NCBI GenBank assembly: GCA_016932715.1
Contig: JAFGCG010000034.1
Location: 1 to 45,461 of the forward strand
Direction: 5' to 3'
Length of the DNA stretch: 45,461 bases
From: Anaerolineales bacterium
Lineage (GTDB): Bacteria; Chloroflexota; Anaerolineae; Anaerolineales; Villigracilaceae
In this document: positions 14,973 through 23,360 of the stretch, piece after piece
How the letters are laid out: each line of letters starts with the position of its first letter
Position numbering within the stretch: position 1 is the first letter of the stretch
Notes under the pieces: model-generated
What the model saw: the letters and a program-made list of their open reading frames with translations, nothing else
Told to the model about the DNA's origin: nothing
Databases searched by the model: none
Position numbers and translations under genes: made by a program

Positions 14973-16442
14973 ATGAATAGCAACGAACAGTATGAAACGC
15001 TCGATCCCACCAACTGGGATGAGATGCGGTCTTTGGCTCATCGCATCGTGGATGACGCAATGACGTATCTGGAAACGGTTCGGGAACGGCCGGTCTGGCA
15101 GCCGGTGCCGGAGGAGGTGGCAGCCCGGTTCGATGAGCAGGCTCCTCACGAACCCGCAGGCGCCGATGTGACATACCAGGAATTTTTGGAAAACATTTTT
15201 CCTTATCCGATGGGCAATATCCATCCGCGCTTCTGGGCCTGGTACATGGGCAATGGGACCGTCTTCGGCGCCCTGGGGGAATTCCTGGCTGCGGTCATGA
15301 ACCCCAACCTTGGCGGCGGCAACCACGTTGCGAGTCTCGTCGAGGGGCAGGTGGTCAACTGGATGAAGGAAGTGCTGGGTTTCCCGCGCGACGCGAGCGG
15401 CTTGCTGGTCAGCGGCGGCTCCATGGCAAACTTTGTCGGCATCGCCGTTGCCCGGAATACGAAAGCAGGCTTCAACGTCCGCGAGATGGGGATGCAGGCA
15501 GCCCCACAACCGTTGACCGTATACGCCTCCACCGAGGTACATACCTGTAACCACAAAGCCGTTGAGCAACTGGGCATCGGCAGTAAATACTTTCGAAAGA
15601 TCCCTGTGAATGACGATTACACCATCGACCTGGACGCCCTGGTGCAAGCCATCGCTGCCGACCGGGAAGCCGGCTGCCGTCCGATCTGTGTGATCGGGAG
15701 CGCGGGGACGATCAACACGGGGGCAATCGATGATCTGAACGCCCTGGCCGATCTGTGCAAACGCGAGGATCTCTGGTTCCACATCGATGGCGCGATTGGA
15801 GCAGTCGCTGTGCTGGCGGAAAATATCAAGCCGCAACTCTCCGGCATCGAACGCGCCGATTCGATTGCCCTGGATCTGCACAAATGGATGCACATGCCCT
15901 TCGAAGCGGGCTGCATCCTGGTGCGGCATGACGATGCTCATCGCAGGACCTTTTCTCTGACGCCGGATTATCTGGCGCACGAATCGCGCGGGCTGGCGGC
16001 CGGGCAGCTTTGGTTCAGTGATTATGGTTTGCAGTTATCGCGGCAGTTCCGCGCCCTCAAGGTGTGGATGTCGATCAAGGAACACGGGCTCGACCGCTTT
16101 GGGCGCATGATCGCGCGCAACGTCGAGCAGGCGCATTACTTTGGTCGCCTGGTCGAGAACGACCCGAGCCTGGAACTGCTGGCGCCGATCGGCTTGGACA
16201 TCGTCTGCTTCCGCTTCAACCCGGGTGGAATGGATGATGAGCAACTCAATGCATTGAACAAGGAAATTTTGATGCAGCTCCACGAGCAGGGCATCGCGGC
16301 GCCCTCCTACACAACTTTGCAGGGCAGGTATTGTCTGCGGATCGCGATCTCCAATCATCGCAGCATTCAGGAGGATTTCGACGTGCTTGCCAGGGAAGTC
16401 GTTCGGATCGGTCGTGAATTGGTCGCGCAATATACCGGATGA
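14973..16442 (+). CDS. PLP-dependent group II decarboxylase (aromatic-L-amino-acid type)
   Basis: A 489-residue pyridoxal-phosphate enzyme of the glutamate/aromatic amino acid decarboxylase fold. Seen: [14 protein letters not shown] and [12 protein letters not shown] near the substrate site, [15 protein letters not shown] (phosphate binding), [11 protein letters not shown] (His stacking on PLP), FHIDGAIGA (Asp to pyridine N) and [12 protein letters not shown] with the Schiff-base Lys304. It would remove CO2 from an amino acid; the particular substrate cannot be read. AAGGAGA lies 6 nt before ATG 14973. A TATAAT at 14841-14846 may start a leader of about 120 nt. The gene stands alone between two look-alike terminators. 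Confidence 0.9.
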   Translation: MNSNEQYETLDPTNWDEMRSLAHRIVDDAMTYLETVRERPVWQPVPEEVAARFDEQAPHEPAGADVTYQEFLENIFPYPMGNIHPRFWAWYMGNGTVFGALGEFLAAVMNPNLGGGNHVASLVEGQVVNWMKEVLGFPRDASGLLVSGGSMANFVGIAVARNTKAGFNVREMGMQAAPQPLTVYASTEVHTCNHKAVEQLGIGSKYFRKIPVNDDYTIDLDALVQAIAADREAGCRPICVIGSAGTINTGAIDDLNALADLCKREDLWFHIDGAIGAVAVLAENIKPQLSGIERADSIALDLHKWMHMPFEAGCILVRHDDAHRRTFSLTPDYLAHESRGLAAGQLWFSDYGLQLSRQFRALKVWMSIKEHGLDRFGRMIARNVEQAHYFGRLVENDPSLELLAPIGLDIVCFRFNPGGMDDEQLNALNKEILMQLHEQGIAAPSYTTLQGRYCLRIAISNHRSIQEDFDVLAREVVRIGRELVAQYTG

Positions 16443-16506
16443 AATGGCTGCCTCGTTGGAGTGTGGGGAGAGCCAGTAATCAGTAACCAGTGTTCAGTGA
16501 ACCAGT

Positions 16507-16543
16507 AACTCCCGTCAACCCAAAGGGTCCGGCGGGAGTTTTT
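16507..16543 (+). terminator. Rho-independent terminator after the PLP decarboxylase
   Basis: AACTCCCGTC (16507-16516) pairs with GGCGGGAGTT (16531-16540), followed by a short T-run. Same arms as the terminator at 14790. It is preceded by short CAGTAA/CCAGT repeats (16477-16508). Confidence 0.85.
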
Positions 16544-16557
16544 ATGGATGAGATTAA

Positions 16558-16566
16558 TGCTATACT
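16558..16566 (+). promoter_or_regulatory. Extended -10 promoter TGCTATACT
   Basis: TGCTATACT, the same nonamer as at 14148 and 23339, 38 nt before ATG 16605. The predicted leader of about 31 nt holds an AGGAGAG ribosome site. The -35 region overlaps the T-run of the upstream terminator and has no consensus hexamer. Confidence 0.5.
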
Positions 16567-16604
16567 TTCCGGGCTTTCACTGCTTCATTCCCAGGAGAGT
16601 CTAC

Positions 16605-17300
16605 ATGTCCAAACACCGCAAAGACCCTTTGCTCGAGGCGCTCAAAGCAGGGAAATCCTATACCTGGACGGTGCCAGATGGCGGCAATTTAGCCTCGATG
16701 CGCAAGGCGATCAAGCACGGTCAAACGCTCACGATAGCGCCGATCGCTGACCCCGGGGAAATCCAGGTCGGAGATTTTGTCCTGGTCAAATGGCACCAGA
16801 GTGACATCTTTCATATCGTGGGAGATATTCAGGGTGACCAGTACCTGATCGTCAACAGCCTGGGCAAGGTCAACGGCTGGGTGCCGGCCGCGGATATCCT
16901 TGGCAGGGTGACCAAAATCGTCGAGCCGGAGCCGCGTCCGAGTGTGCCAGAGATGTTGGAACAGTTGGAGACGGCTTATGTCAATCTCCTGGAACTCGAC
17001 GGGCCGTTCTTTGAGGACGCGCAGCGTCTGCTTCTGATCGTTGATGATCTGCGCTGGTATGCAGCCCGCATCGGCACGGAACGCTGGGATGAAATGCCGC
17101 GGTCGAATAAATGGAGTTTCCAGCAGAATCTATGGCGGCTGACGAAACAAGCCACACGTGCAACCGCACCTGTGCCCGATCGCATCCAGTACTTCATCGA
17201 TTGCGGCAAGGAGTGCGTTGGGCTGGCAAGTGAAATCTTCGCCCTGTTCGAGTACCGCAATCTGGAACAAGGATCGGAAGCAGAGGACTCATCATCCTAA
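16605..17300 (+). CDS. S24/S26-peptidase-like protein, probably non-catalytic
   Basis: A 231-residue soluble protein. Residues about 20-105 resemble the LexA/signal-peptidase (S24/S26) beta fold: SMRKAIKHGQTLTIAPI, then the typical IQVGDFVLVKW strand and a later YLIVNSLGKVNGWV strand. The usual catalytic context (SMxPTL) is replaced by SMRKAIKHG and no clear Lys partner is placed, so it may be inactive. The C-terminal half (about 120-231) is helical, Trp-rich and unrecognised. ATG 16605 has AGGAGAG 6 nt upstream; the frame extends upstream to 16548 without a ribosome site. It is followed by its own terminator. I cannot assign a function. Confidence 0.55.
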   Translation: MSKHRKDPLLEALKAGKSYTWTVPDGGNLASMRKAIKHGQTLTIAPIADPGEIQVGDFVLVKWHQSDIFHIVGDIQGDQYLIVNSLGKVNGWVPAADILGRVTKIVEPEPRPSVPEMLEQLETAYVNLLELDGPFFEDAQRLLLIVDDLRWYAARIGTERWDEMPRSNKWSFQQNLWRLTKQATRATAPVPDRIQYFIDCGKECVGLASEIFALFEYRNLEQGSEAEDSSS

Positions 17301-17316
17301 ATGTCTGAGAAATCTC

Positions 17317-17347
17317 AGAGACTGGCTCTCACCGGTCTCTTCTTTTT
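17317..17347 (+). terminator. Rho-independent terminator
   Basis: AGAGACTGG (17317-17325) pairs with CCGGTCTCT (17332-17340) with one T-G pair, loop CTCTCA, followed by TCTTTTTC. It ends the S24/S26-like gene. Confidence 0.8.
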
Positions 17348-17373
17348 CTGCGGTATGATTGCGCAGACCGGTT

Positions 17374-17395
17374 AAACACGAAGATCACAAAGGAA
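17374..17395. repeat. CTTCGTG-family repeat fragment
   Basis: AAACACGAAGATCACAAAGG, complementary to the CCTTTGTGATCCTTGTGTCC-like sequence within nuoL (34397 onward). It is a short member of a repeat family also seen at 18979, 24638 and 27741. It lies in the leader of the MFS gene. Confidence 0.55.
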
Positions 17396-17441
17396 ATTTT
17401 TACGCCAGACTCCACTTTAGGGCTACCTGTGAAAGGATTTA

Positions 17442-18938
17442 ATGTCACGGAAGCGCATCATACTTGTCACGGCTGGGATCATGCTCAGCCTGTTCCTCGC
17501 CTCGATGGAAGCGACGGTCGTGGCGACGGCCATGCCCACCATCGTCGGGCAGCTGGGCGGGCTGGAACATTATTCGTGGGTCTTCTCCGCCTACATGCTC
17601 GCCTCCACCACCACTGTCCCGTTGTACGGCAAACTCTCGGATATTTACGGCCGCCGCAAGTTGTACGTCTTTGCCATGGCGCTCTTCCTGGCCGGTTCGA
17701 TATTGAGCGGGCTGGCACAAAACATGAATCAACTGATCGCCATGCGCGCCCTGCAGGGCCTCGGCGCGGGCGGCATCATGCCCCTGGCATTTATCCTGAT
17801 CGGCGAGATGTTCAGCCTCGAACAGCGCTCCAAGATGCAGGGATTGTTCTCGGGCGTCTGGGGAGTCTCGTCCATTGTGGGGCCGCTGCTGGGCGGCTTT
17901 CTCGTCGACCAGCTTTCCTGGCGCTGGATCTTCTACATCAATATCCCCCCCGGGCTGCTCGGCGCGGCGCTGGTCGCGCTTGCCTGGCGAGATCAGGCTC
18001 ACGGTCATGAAAGACTGGCTGTCGATTACGCCGGCGCGGCCCTGCTGACCGTCAGTGTGGTCATGCTCCTGCTCGGATTGATGTCATCCGGCATATTCAG
18101 TTGGATTTTGATCCTGACAGCCCTCCTGCTGTTCCTCCTGCTGCTGTGGGTGGAGCGCCGCGCCGCCGACCCGATCCTGCCGCTGTCCCTTTTCCGTGAC
18201 CGCCTGTTCGCCACTGCGAACACGCATGGCATCCTGGCCGGCTCGGCGATGTTTGGCAGTGTCTCGTTCATCCCGTTGTTCGTCCAGGCAGTTCTGGGAA
18301 CAACCGCCACACAGGCTGGGATCACGATCATGCCGATGCTCCTGGGTTGGGTGACTGCCAGCATCATTGGCACACGCCTGCTGCTCATCATCGGGTACCG
18401 CAGGCTGGGGGTGATCGGCACGGCATCCCTCACGACAGGCGCATTTTTGATGTCGCAGGCGGGGATGGAGACAAGCGAAGCAGTCCTGTGGACCAGCCAG
18501 GTCAGCCTGATGGTCTTCATCGCTCTGATGGGCATCGGCATGGGGCTTTCGATCCCATCCTTCCTGATCGCGGTCCAGACCAGCGTGCAGCGACGGCAGC
18601 TCGGCACCGCCACCTCGACGCTTCAATTCAGCCGTTCGATGGGCGGGACTCTCGGCGTCAGCGTGATGGGCGCGGCGCTGAGCGCGCGGCTCGCTTCGAA
18701 CCTGGTCGCCGCGGACCTGGACCCTGACCTGGTGAGGCAATTACTCGATCCGTTACCCGGCTCGCAGGTGATCATTGCTGAGGGCGCGCGCCTCGCCATG
18801 GCAGACGCCATCCACGTGGTATTTGTGATCGCCTTCTTCGCAGCTGCACTGGCACTAATCACGGTCCTGTTCACCCCGCGCACAGAATTGAAGGAACAAC
18901 TGACCGAACGCGAGGCTCCACTGGTCAGCGTGGATTGA
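17442..18938 (+). CDS. MFS exporter, DHA2 (EmrB/QacA) family
   Basis: A 498-residue drug/H+ antiporter-type transporter with about fourteen hydrophobic helices. Signatures: LDxT-like region at helix 1 (LFLASMEATVVATAMPTIV), motif A between helices 2 and 3 (GKLSDIYGRRKLYVF), RALQGLGAGGIMPLA (motif B), and GPLLGGFLVDQLSWRWIFYIN (motif C, antiporter class). It is expected to expel drugs or toxic metabolites with proton exchange; the substrate is unknown. AAGGA lies 5 nt before ATG 17442. No membrane-fusion (EmrA-like) partner or regulator is adjacent. A palindromic terminator at 19084 separates it from the convergent serine hydrolase. Confidence 0.9.
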   Translation: MSRKRIILVTAGIMLSLFLASMEATVVATAMPTIVGQLGGLEHYSWVFSAYMLASTTTVPLYGKLSDIYGRRKLYVFAMALFLAGSILSGLAQNMNQLIAMRALQGLGAGGIMPLAFILIGEMFSLEQRSKMQGLFSGVWGVSSIVGPLLGGFLVDQLSWRWIFYINIPPGLLGAALVALAWRDQAHGHERLAVDYAGAALLTVSVVMLLLGLMSSGIFSWILILTALLLFLLLLWVERRAADPILPLSLFRDRLFATANTHGILAGSAMFGSVSFIPLFVQAVLGTTATQAGITIMPMLLGWVTASIIGTRLLLIIGYRRLGVIGTASLTTGAFLMSQAGMETSEAVLWTSQVSLMVFIALMGIGMGLSIPSFLIAVQTSVQRRQLGTATSTLQFSRSMGGTLGVSVMGAALSARLASNLVAADLDPDLVRQLLDPLPGSQVIIAEGARLAMADAIHVVFVIAFFAAALALITVLFTPRTELKEQLTEREAPLVSVD

Positions 18939-18978
18939 GCAGTTGAGAAAGTTATTAAACATTATCGGAAATAAGAAA

Positions 18979-19058
18979 ACCTTCCACAAAGGGCACGAAT
19001 TTTCACGAAAAAACAATAGAAATTCGTGTTTCTTCGTGAACTTCGTGGAGAAAAGGTT
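18979..19058. repeat. Long imperfect palindrome of the CTTCGTG repeat family
   Basis: AACCTT...CACGAATTT... (from 18979) is mirrored by AAATTCGTG...CTTCGTG...AAGGTT (to 19058), forming an imperfect stem of about 30 bp. This is the only intact hairpin copy of the repeat; shorter pieces are at 17374, 24638, 27741 and inside nuoL. Confidence 0.7.
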
Positions 19059-19083
19059 AATTTCCGCTAAAGTCTATTAACCG

Positions 19084-19126
19084 CAACTTCCGCTGAAACT
19101 TTTCATTTCAGCGGAAGTTGTTGTTT
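19084..19126. terminator. Bidirectional terminator hairpin
   Basis: A perfect 15-bp stem: CAACTTCCGCTGAAA (19084-19098) and TTTCAGCGGAAGTTG (19106-19120), 7-nt loop, then TTGTTTGT. It lies between the convergent MFS and serine hydrolase genes and can serve both. Confidence 0.85.
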
Positions 19127-19141
19127 GTAAGCACTATCTTG

Positions 19142-21052
19142 TTAGAGCAGAAGGTTCCAGTACATCATCGACCAGACGATGGCAAATGCAAGCAGGGTAA
19201 GGAAAGTATAGGAGAAACGAGCGCCAAACGTCCAGAAGCGCTTGATCCAGGCAATGAGAGCGAACGGTGCCATCAGGATCGCCAAAACGCCCATGATGAG
19301 AGGCAATCTCATGAATGTCTCGATCCCGGCAGGCGTCTCGAAAATCAAGTTGGGTACCCCGTAGGCCGGGTTTATGTTTGACAGGGCTGCTGCAAATACC
19401 AGAAGGAATACCAGATATGTGAGCGCAAACAGCCCACCCGTCAGCCGGGCAAGCCGCGAGAGGAACGGGCGCGGCTCTCGTTTGAACAAGCCCGCGAAGA
19501 AGGAAACCAGCCAGCGAAACAATGTGATCAGGAACAGGAGCGCGCCGCCGAGGAGGATCAGCAGGTGCAGGCTCATCGATCCGTGCCAAGGTGTTTTGAT
19601 GTAAGCCATCGGGCTGGCGGGATGAAGGGTGATCTGCCCATTCTCCTCTTTCATCACGATCTTGTCATCCGGGTACTCACGATTGACCAGCAAGCCCGGT
19701 TCCACCTCCACATATTGGGTGACCTCGCCCGCCCGAGAAAAGATAATGTTCTTGTTTTCATCGACCGTGATGGAGATGGGCGTGAACAGTGCGAAGATCT
19801 TTTCGAAACCGCTGAAATTATTGCGGGCGGAATGATACTCACCCACATACTTTGCCATGCGTGAATCAAAACCCGCTGCGGGGACAGGGTCGGCGGCTTT
19901 CTCCACGGGGAAGTAACGATCGGCGAAGGCGCGCCCGACTGCATCCGCGACGCCCGCCCCACCCACCGAGTTTGTCGAGATGAAGAAACCGACATTCTGT
20001 TCAGGAAACAGGTATAAACCGCTGTGAAATAGAATCGTATCCCCGCCATGCGAGATGATGTACTGATCGTTGACCACGTTCACGAAAAAGCCATGTGCCA
20101 TGCCGTCGATACGCGGGTCGGCAGTATACAACTGGCTGTGCATCTGGCGGGCCGTCTCCTCCTGCAGGATCTGTGTATCGCCATAGCGCCCATTTTGCAG
20201 ATGCGCGATCATGAACTTCGCCATCTCGGAGCCGGAGGCGCTCAATGCGCCCGCCGGATACGCCGCCACGTATTCGAAGCCGCCTTTGACATACCCCCCG
20301 TTGAAATAGTTGTACCCGCCGGACATATCCGCAGCCAGGTCGGCGGGAAGCGGCTGCCGGAAGGTGGCACGCTCCATCTCCAGCGGAGCGAAAATATTCT
20401 TTTCGACATATTCATAGAAAGGCATCCCGGAAACACGCTCGACGATGTAGCCAGCCAGAGCTGTCCCATAGTTGGAATACGCGCCGACTGTTCCCGGCGG
20501 GAAGACGCGTGCCGGAATATTTTTTTTGAGATATGCCTCGAGTGAAATGAGATTCTCCGGCTTGAGCACGAACAGGTCTTCGCTTTTATCTTCGAATCCC
20601 GGAGTATGCGTCAGCAGGGTCCTGAGCGTGATGGGTTCCGGGTATGTGGCGGGAATCGTGAAATCCAGGTAATCATTGACGTCCGCATCCAGCGACAGTT
20701 CCCCCTGCTCGACCAGCTGCATGACGGACGTCCACACGAACAGCTTCGAAACGGATCCAGGCCGGAAGAGGGTCCGCTCCGCGTCGACCGGGGTACGCCT
20801 CTCGAGATCGGCATACCCATATCCCCTGGCAAACAGGACCCTGCCATCTTTCACGACCACGACCACTGCGCCAGGGACGTGTTTTTCCGTCATCTCGGCC
20901 GTCATCAAACCGTCCATGAAGGCTTCCAGCTCCGCCGGGTCGCTCGGACCGTCACCACCCGCCTGCGCCGAGACCGGCGTCACGCCGGACAGAAAGACGG
21001 CAGACAGGAGAAGAAAAGCAAGCATTGCATGGAAAGTGCGCTGAAGTTTCAT
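19142..21052 (-). CDS. Beta-lactamase-family serine hydrolase with C-terminal membrane domain
   Basis: A 636-residue exported protein. The signal peptide is MKLQRTFHAMLAFLLLSAVF then LSGVTPVSAQA. The class C beta-lactamase/esterase domain follows, with S100-V-S-K103 (nucleophile and general base), Y192-S-N194, and HGG in YIISHGGDTILFHSG (third motif). Residues about 390-480 form a beta-rich linker, and the last 150 residues hold about four helices (LHLLILLGGALLFLITLF onward), so the catalytic domain faces outward on a membrane anchor. Relatives cleave D-amino acid peptides or esters; beta-lactam resistance should not be inferred. No ribosome site is obvious beyond AAAGGA 11 nt upstream of ATG 21052. 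Confidence 0.88.
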   Translation of the reverse strand: MKLQRTFHAMLAFLLLSAVFLSGVTPVSAQAGGDGPSDPAELEAFMDGLMTAEMTEKHVPGAVVVVVKDGRVLFARGYGYADLERRTPVDAERTLFRPGSVSKLFVWTSVMQLVEQGELSLDADVNDYLDFTIPATYPEPITLRTLLTHTPGFEDKSEDLFVLKPENLISLEAYLKKNIPARVFPPGTVGAYSNYGTALAGYIVERVSGMPFYEYVEKNIFAPLEMERATFRQPLPADLAADMSGGYNYFNGGYVKGGFEYVAAYPAGALSASGSEMAKFMIAHLQNGRYGDTQILQEETARQMHSQLYTADPRIDGMAHGFFVNVVNDQYIISHGGDTILFHSGLYLFPEQNVGFFISTNSVGGAGVADAVGRAFADRYFPVEKAADPVPAAGFDSRMAKYVGEYHSARNNFSGFEKIFALFTPISITVDENKNIIFSRAGEVTQYVEVEPGLLVNREYPDDKIVMKEENGQITLHPASPMAYIKTPWHGSMSLHLLILLGGALLFLITLFRWLVSFFAGLFKREPRPFLSRLARLTGGLFALTYLVFLLVFAAALSNINPAYGVPNLIFETPAGIETFMRLPLIMGVLAILMAPFALIAWIKRFWTFGARFSYTFLTLLAFAIVWSMMYWNLLL

Positions 21053-21101
21053 AAAGTGATCCTTTCCGAAGTGGAGAAAGTGCTATTTGGCTTACGAATA
21101 A

Positions 21102-21125
21102 ATTTTTCTGAAGTTGCAGAAAAAT
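21102..21125. promoter_or_regulatory. Inverted repeat in a divergent intergenic region
   Basis: ATTTTTCTG (21102-21110) and CAGAAAAAT (21117-21125) are perfect 9-bp arms 6 nt apart, lying between the divergently transcribed serine hydrolase and STAS genes. It could be an operator for either gene; it is not a terminator because both genes run away from it. Confidence 0.4.
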
Positions 21126-21201
21126 ATGTCTGACCTCTCTATCATTTTAGGGTATTATTGCCCAAATTACCATCCGTCGTCGAACGGAATGGAGGAGAGA
21201 C

Positions 21202-21549
21202 ATGAGCCTTGTGAAAATCTCGCAAGCCCAGGGACGCGTACCTGTGACCATCTTCCACTTACTGGAACGCGTCACTTTGGAAAACTTTGCCGAGCTGGAG
21301 GAAACTGTCAAAGAAGCCTATCACAACGGGACGCGCGACCTGGTCCTGGACCTGAGCCAGGCTGCCTCCCTTTCCAGCATCGGGATCCGTGCCATCGTGA
21401 TCAGCCACAAAATGCTGTCCGCGGATGGCGGCCGGCACCTCAAAATTGCCCAGCCGACAGATCACATCCGTGAAATCCTGGATGTCGCAGGCGTAACAGA
21501 ATATATAGAAGTTTATGACACGATCGCTGAAGCTGTGGCGTCATTCTAG
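21202..21549 (+). CDS. STAS-domain anti-sigma-factor antagonist
   Basis: A 115-residue single STAS domain similar to SpoIIAA/RsbV. The beta strands and the phosphorylation loop are recognisable: DLVLDLSQAASLSSIGIRAI contains the D-x-S-x-x-x-x-x-x-G-I/L pattern with Ser residues in the LSSIGI loop, followed by LKIAQPTDHIREILDVAG and the terminal helix. Such proteins bind an anti-sigma kinase when unphosphorylated. No kinase, phosphatase or sigma factor is nearby, so its partner must be elsewhere. GGAGGAGAG lies just before ATG 21202. A strong hairpin terminator follows 22 bp after the stop. Confidence 0.88.
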   Translation: MSLVKISQAQGRVPVTIFHLLERVTLENFAELEETVKEAYHNGTRDLVLDLSQAASLSSIGIRAIVISHKMLSADGGRHLKIAQPTDHIREILDVAGVTEYIEVYDTIAEAVASF

Positions 21550-21571
21550 TGAGCAAACACCCAAACGTAAG

Positions 21572-21602
21572 GAAGAGACTGGCAAAAGCCAGTCTCTTCT
21601 TT
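21572..21602. terminator. Terminator between convergent STAS and desaturase genes
   Basis: Perfect 12-bp arms GAAGAGACTGGC (21572-21583) and GCCAGTCTCTTC (21588-21599) with an AAAA loop, then TTTGTTA. Placed between two convergent stops, it can terminate both transcripts, with the better U-tract on the plus strand. Confidence 0.85.
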
Positions 21603-21603
21603 G

Positions 21604-22617
21604 TTATGCCTTTATTTTTACCGTCTGTGTCTGATACTTTTTCAAGGCGCCCCAGCCCACCAGCATCTTTTCCTTCTCGTCCCATAGCCGGTAGTAGAGG
21701 GACTTCAGGCTTTTGCGGACCGTCAACGGCTCGACCTGGAAAACGGGATTCTCTTTATGACATTGTTCCAGCTTGTAGTTGGGGATCTTTGGGCTGAGAT
21801 GATGAATATGATGAAAACCAATATTCCCTGAAAACCACTGCAGCACCTTTGGAAGCTTATAGAAGGAACTGCCCTGCATGCAGGCGGTGAAGAAATCCCA
21901 CTTCGAGTGGCGTTCCCAATAGCTGGGCGTAAAGTTATGCTGGACATAGAAGAGCCAGACGCCCGCCGATGTGGCGATCAGCAAAATGGGGATCTCCACC
22001 AGCAGGAATGCCTGCCAGCCGATCTCCAGGACCAGCCAGCCGATCACTGCGGCGAGGGCAATGTTCGTCCAGATGACGCTGCTGCGCTCGCGCTTGCCTG
22101 CGCCGGGACCCCAGAAGCGATGGGTCAGTGTAAAGACGAGGAACGACCCGATCGTGAACATGATCATCGGGCTGCGCATGATCCGGTAACCAGCCTTCTT
22201 GTACCAGGGGGCGGCAATGTATTCCTCCACCGTCATCGTATACACATCGCCGACGCCGCGGCGGTCGAGGTCGCCGGCGGTGGCGTGGTGGATGGCGTGG
22301 TCATGTTTCCAGGAGTAGTAGGGCGTCAGCATCAAGACTCCCAGCGCCAGCCCAAGCCGGTCATTGGCTTTGACCGTTTTGAGGAAGGAAGCATGACAGC
22401 AATCGTGGAAGATGATGAAGCTCCTGACCATGAATCCAGCCGTTGGGACGGCAAGGAGCAGCGTCAGCCAGTATCCCACTGCGAGACTGCGGTACATCAG
22501 ATACCACATCACCAGGAACAGGATCACGGAATTGAAGATCTGCCAGAGGCTGCGCCATGTTTCGGGGTAAGCATACTTTGAAGTAATCCCCTGCCATTTA
22601 AACTTTTGAGTCGTCAT
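21604..22617 (-). CDS. Fatty acid desaturase
   Basis: A 337-residue integral membrane di-iron desaturase (DesA/acyl-lipid type). All three histidine boxes are present: HDCCH, HDHAIHH and FHHIHH (in NIGFHHIHHLSPKIPNY), with four to five hydrophobic helices around them. It would introduce a double bond into membrane acyl chains using oxygen and an electron donor, which implies an organism exposed to oxygen at least at times. GGAGG lies 5 nt before ATG 22617; an in-frame upstream start would include that site. It lies 25 bp downstream of the HAD gene and may be co-transcribed with it, although no metabolic link is evident. Confidence 0.92.
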   Translation of the reverse strand: MTTQKFKWQGITSKYAYPETWRSLWQIFNSVILFLVMWYLMYRSLAVGYWLTLLLAVPTAGFMVRSFIIFHDCCHASFLKTVKANDRLGLALGVLMLTPYYSWKHDHAIHHATAGDLDRRGVGDVYTMTVEEYIAAPWYKKAGYRIMRSPMIMFTIGSFLVFTLTHRFWGPGAGKRERSSVIWTNIALAAVIGWLVLEIGWQAFLLVEIPILLIATSAGVWLFYVQHNFTPSYWERHSKWDFFTACMQGSSFYKLPKVLQWFSGNIGFHHIHHLSPKIPNYKLEQCHKENPVFQVEPLTVRKSLKSLYYRLWDEKEKMLVGWGALKKYQTQTVKIKA

Positions 22618-22642
22618 CGTGACCTCCAATCGTTTGGCGACT

Positions 22643-23308
22643 CTATTTTACTTTACTTAGTAGTTGGGGCAAAGACAGATCCGCAAGCGAAGTCAATGTG
22701 AGATCCGCACCCTCGAACGGTAACAAGGAAGTGATCGGATTGGGGACCGCGACCACAAAGATCCCCGCGGACCGGGCGGCTGTCACCCCATTGGGGGAAT
22801 CCTCGAATACGATCGCTTCGTTCTTCCGGACCTGGAGCCGGTCCAGCGCCAACAGGAACAGGTCCGGGTTCGGCTTGGTCCGGCCCGCCGCGACGTCGTC
22901 CTGGCAGATGACCTTCTCGAAATAGTCGAAGAGAGCGAGCCTTTTCATATGAGTATCCACCCAGGAATGGGGGGAACTCGAAGCAATTGCAAGCCGGAGA
23001 CCAAGACGTTTTGCGGCGCGCAGGTAGTCCATCACACCGGGCAGGATCGGCTGTGCGAGGGTTAACGCGGCGCTCTCCGAGTGGTGGCGGTCGCGCAGGG
23101 AAACGGAGTCCAGCCCTCCCTGAGTCAGAAACGAGAGGTGTTCCGCCGCGTCGAAGTTCGAGAGCCCATATCCACCGATGATCCTGCCCCACTCCTCGTG
23201 CGGCAGTTCGAACCCGTGCTCACGATAGATGGCTTGCCACACCTGGTAATCGGGCGTCTCCGTGTCGAGGATCAGCCCATCGAAGTCAAAAATGAGAGCT
23301 TTGACCAT
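22643..23308 (-). CDS. HAD-family phosphatase/phosphoglucomutase-like hydrolase
   Basis: A 221-residue HAD subfamily IA protein. Motif I is IFDFDGLILDTE (nucleophile and acid Asp), motif II is LAIASSSPHSW, motif III Lys is in GRTKPNPDLFLLAL, and motif IV is IVFEDSPNGVTAARSAG. The cap lies between residues about 18 and 85. The DGLxxDTE and VFEDS forms match the beta-phosphoglucomutase/ST-type phosphatase group; the substrate is not determined. ATG 23308 is preceded by TATAAT at 9 nt and lacks a Shine-Dalgarno, so the mRNA may be leaderless. The desaturase gene follows 25 bp downstream. Confidence 0.88.
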   Translation of the reverse strand: MVKALIFDFDGLILDTETPDYQVWQAIYREHGFELPHEEWGRIIGGYGLSNFDAAEHLSFLTQGGLDSVSLRDRHHSESAALTLAQPILPGVMDYLRAAKRLGLRLAIASSSPHSWVDTHMKRLALFDYFEKVICQDDVAAGRTKPNPDLFLLALDRLQVRKNEAIVFEDSPNGVTAARSAGIFVVAVPNPITSLLPFEGADLTLTSLADLSLPQLLSKVK

Positions 23309-23317
23309 AGCCGCCAA

Positions 23318-23323
23318 ATTATA
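23318..23323 (-). promoter_or_regulatory. -10 box of the HAD gene (leaderless arrangement)
   Basis: TATAAT on the minus strand, ending 9 nt before ATG 23308, with no ribosome-binding site between. It lies back to back with the plus-strand extended -10 at 23339. Confidence 0.5.
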
Positions 23324-23338
23324 CCTGAGCGGCGGACA

Positions 23339-23347
23339 TGCTATACT
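23339..23347 (+). promoter_or_regulatory. Extended -10 promoter TGCTATACT
   Basis: Third copy of TGCTATACT in the window. It would transcribe through the 75-bp palindrome at 23361-23435 before reaching ATG 23454, so the leader would carry a long hairpin. Confidence 0.45.
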
Positions 23348-23360
23348 TTATCGACATACC

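Noticed and set aside
14949..14981. Ten-codon ORF ([10 protein letters not shown]) overlapping the PLP decarboxylase start
   Set aside because: It consists mainly of the Shine-Dalgarno region of the real gene; no independent support.
17429..18010. A 193-codon plus-strand frame overlapping the MFS gene
   Set aside because: Out of frame with an unambiguous MFS transporter; His/Arg/Pro-rich translation typical of a shadow.
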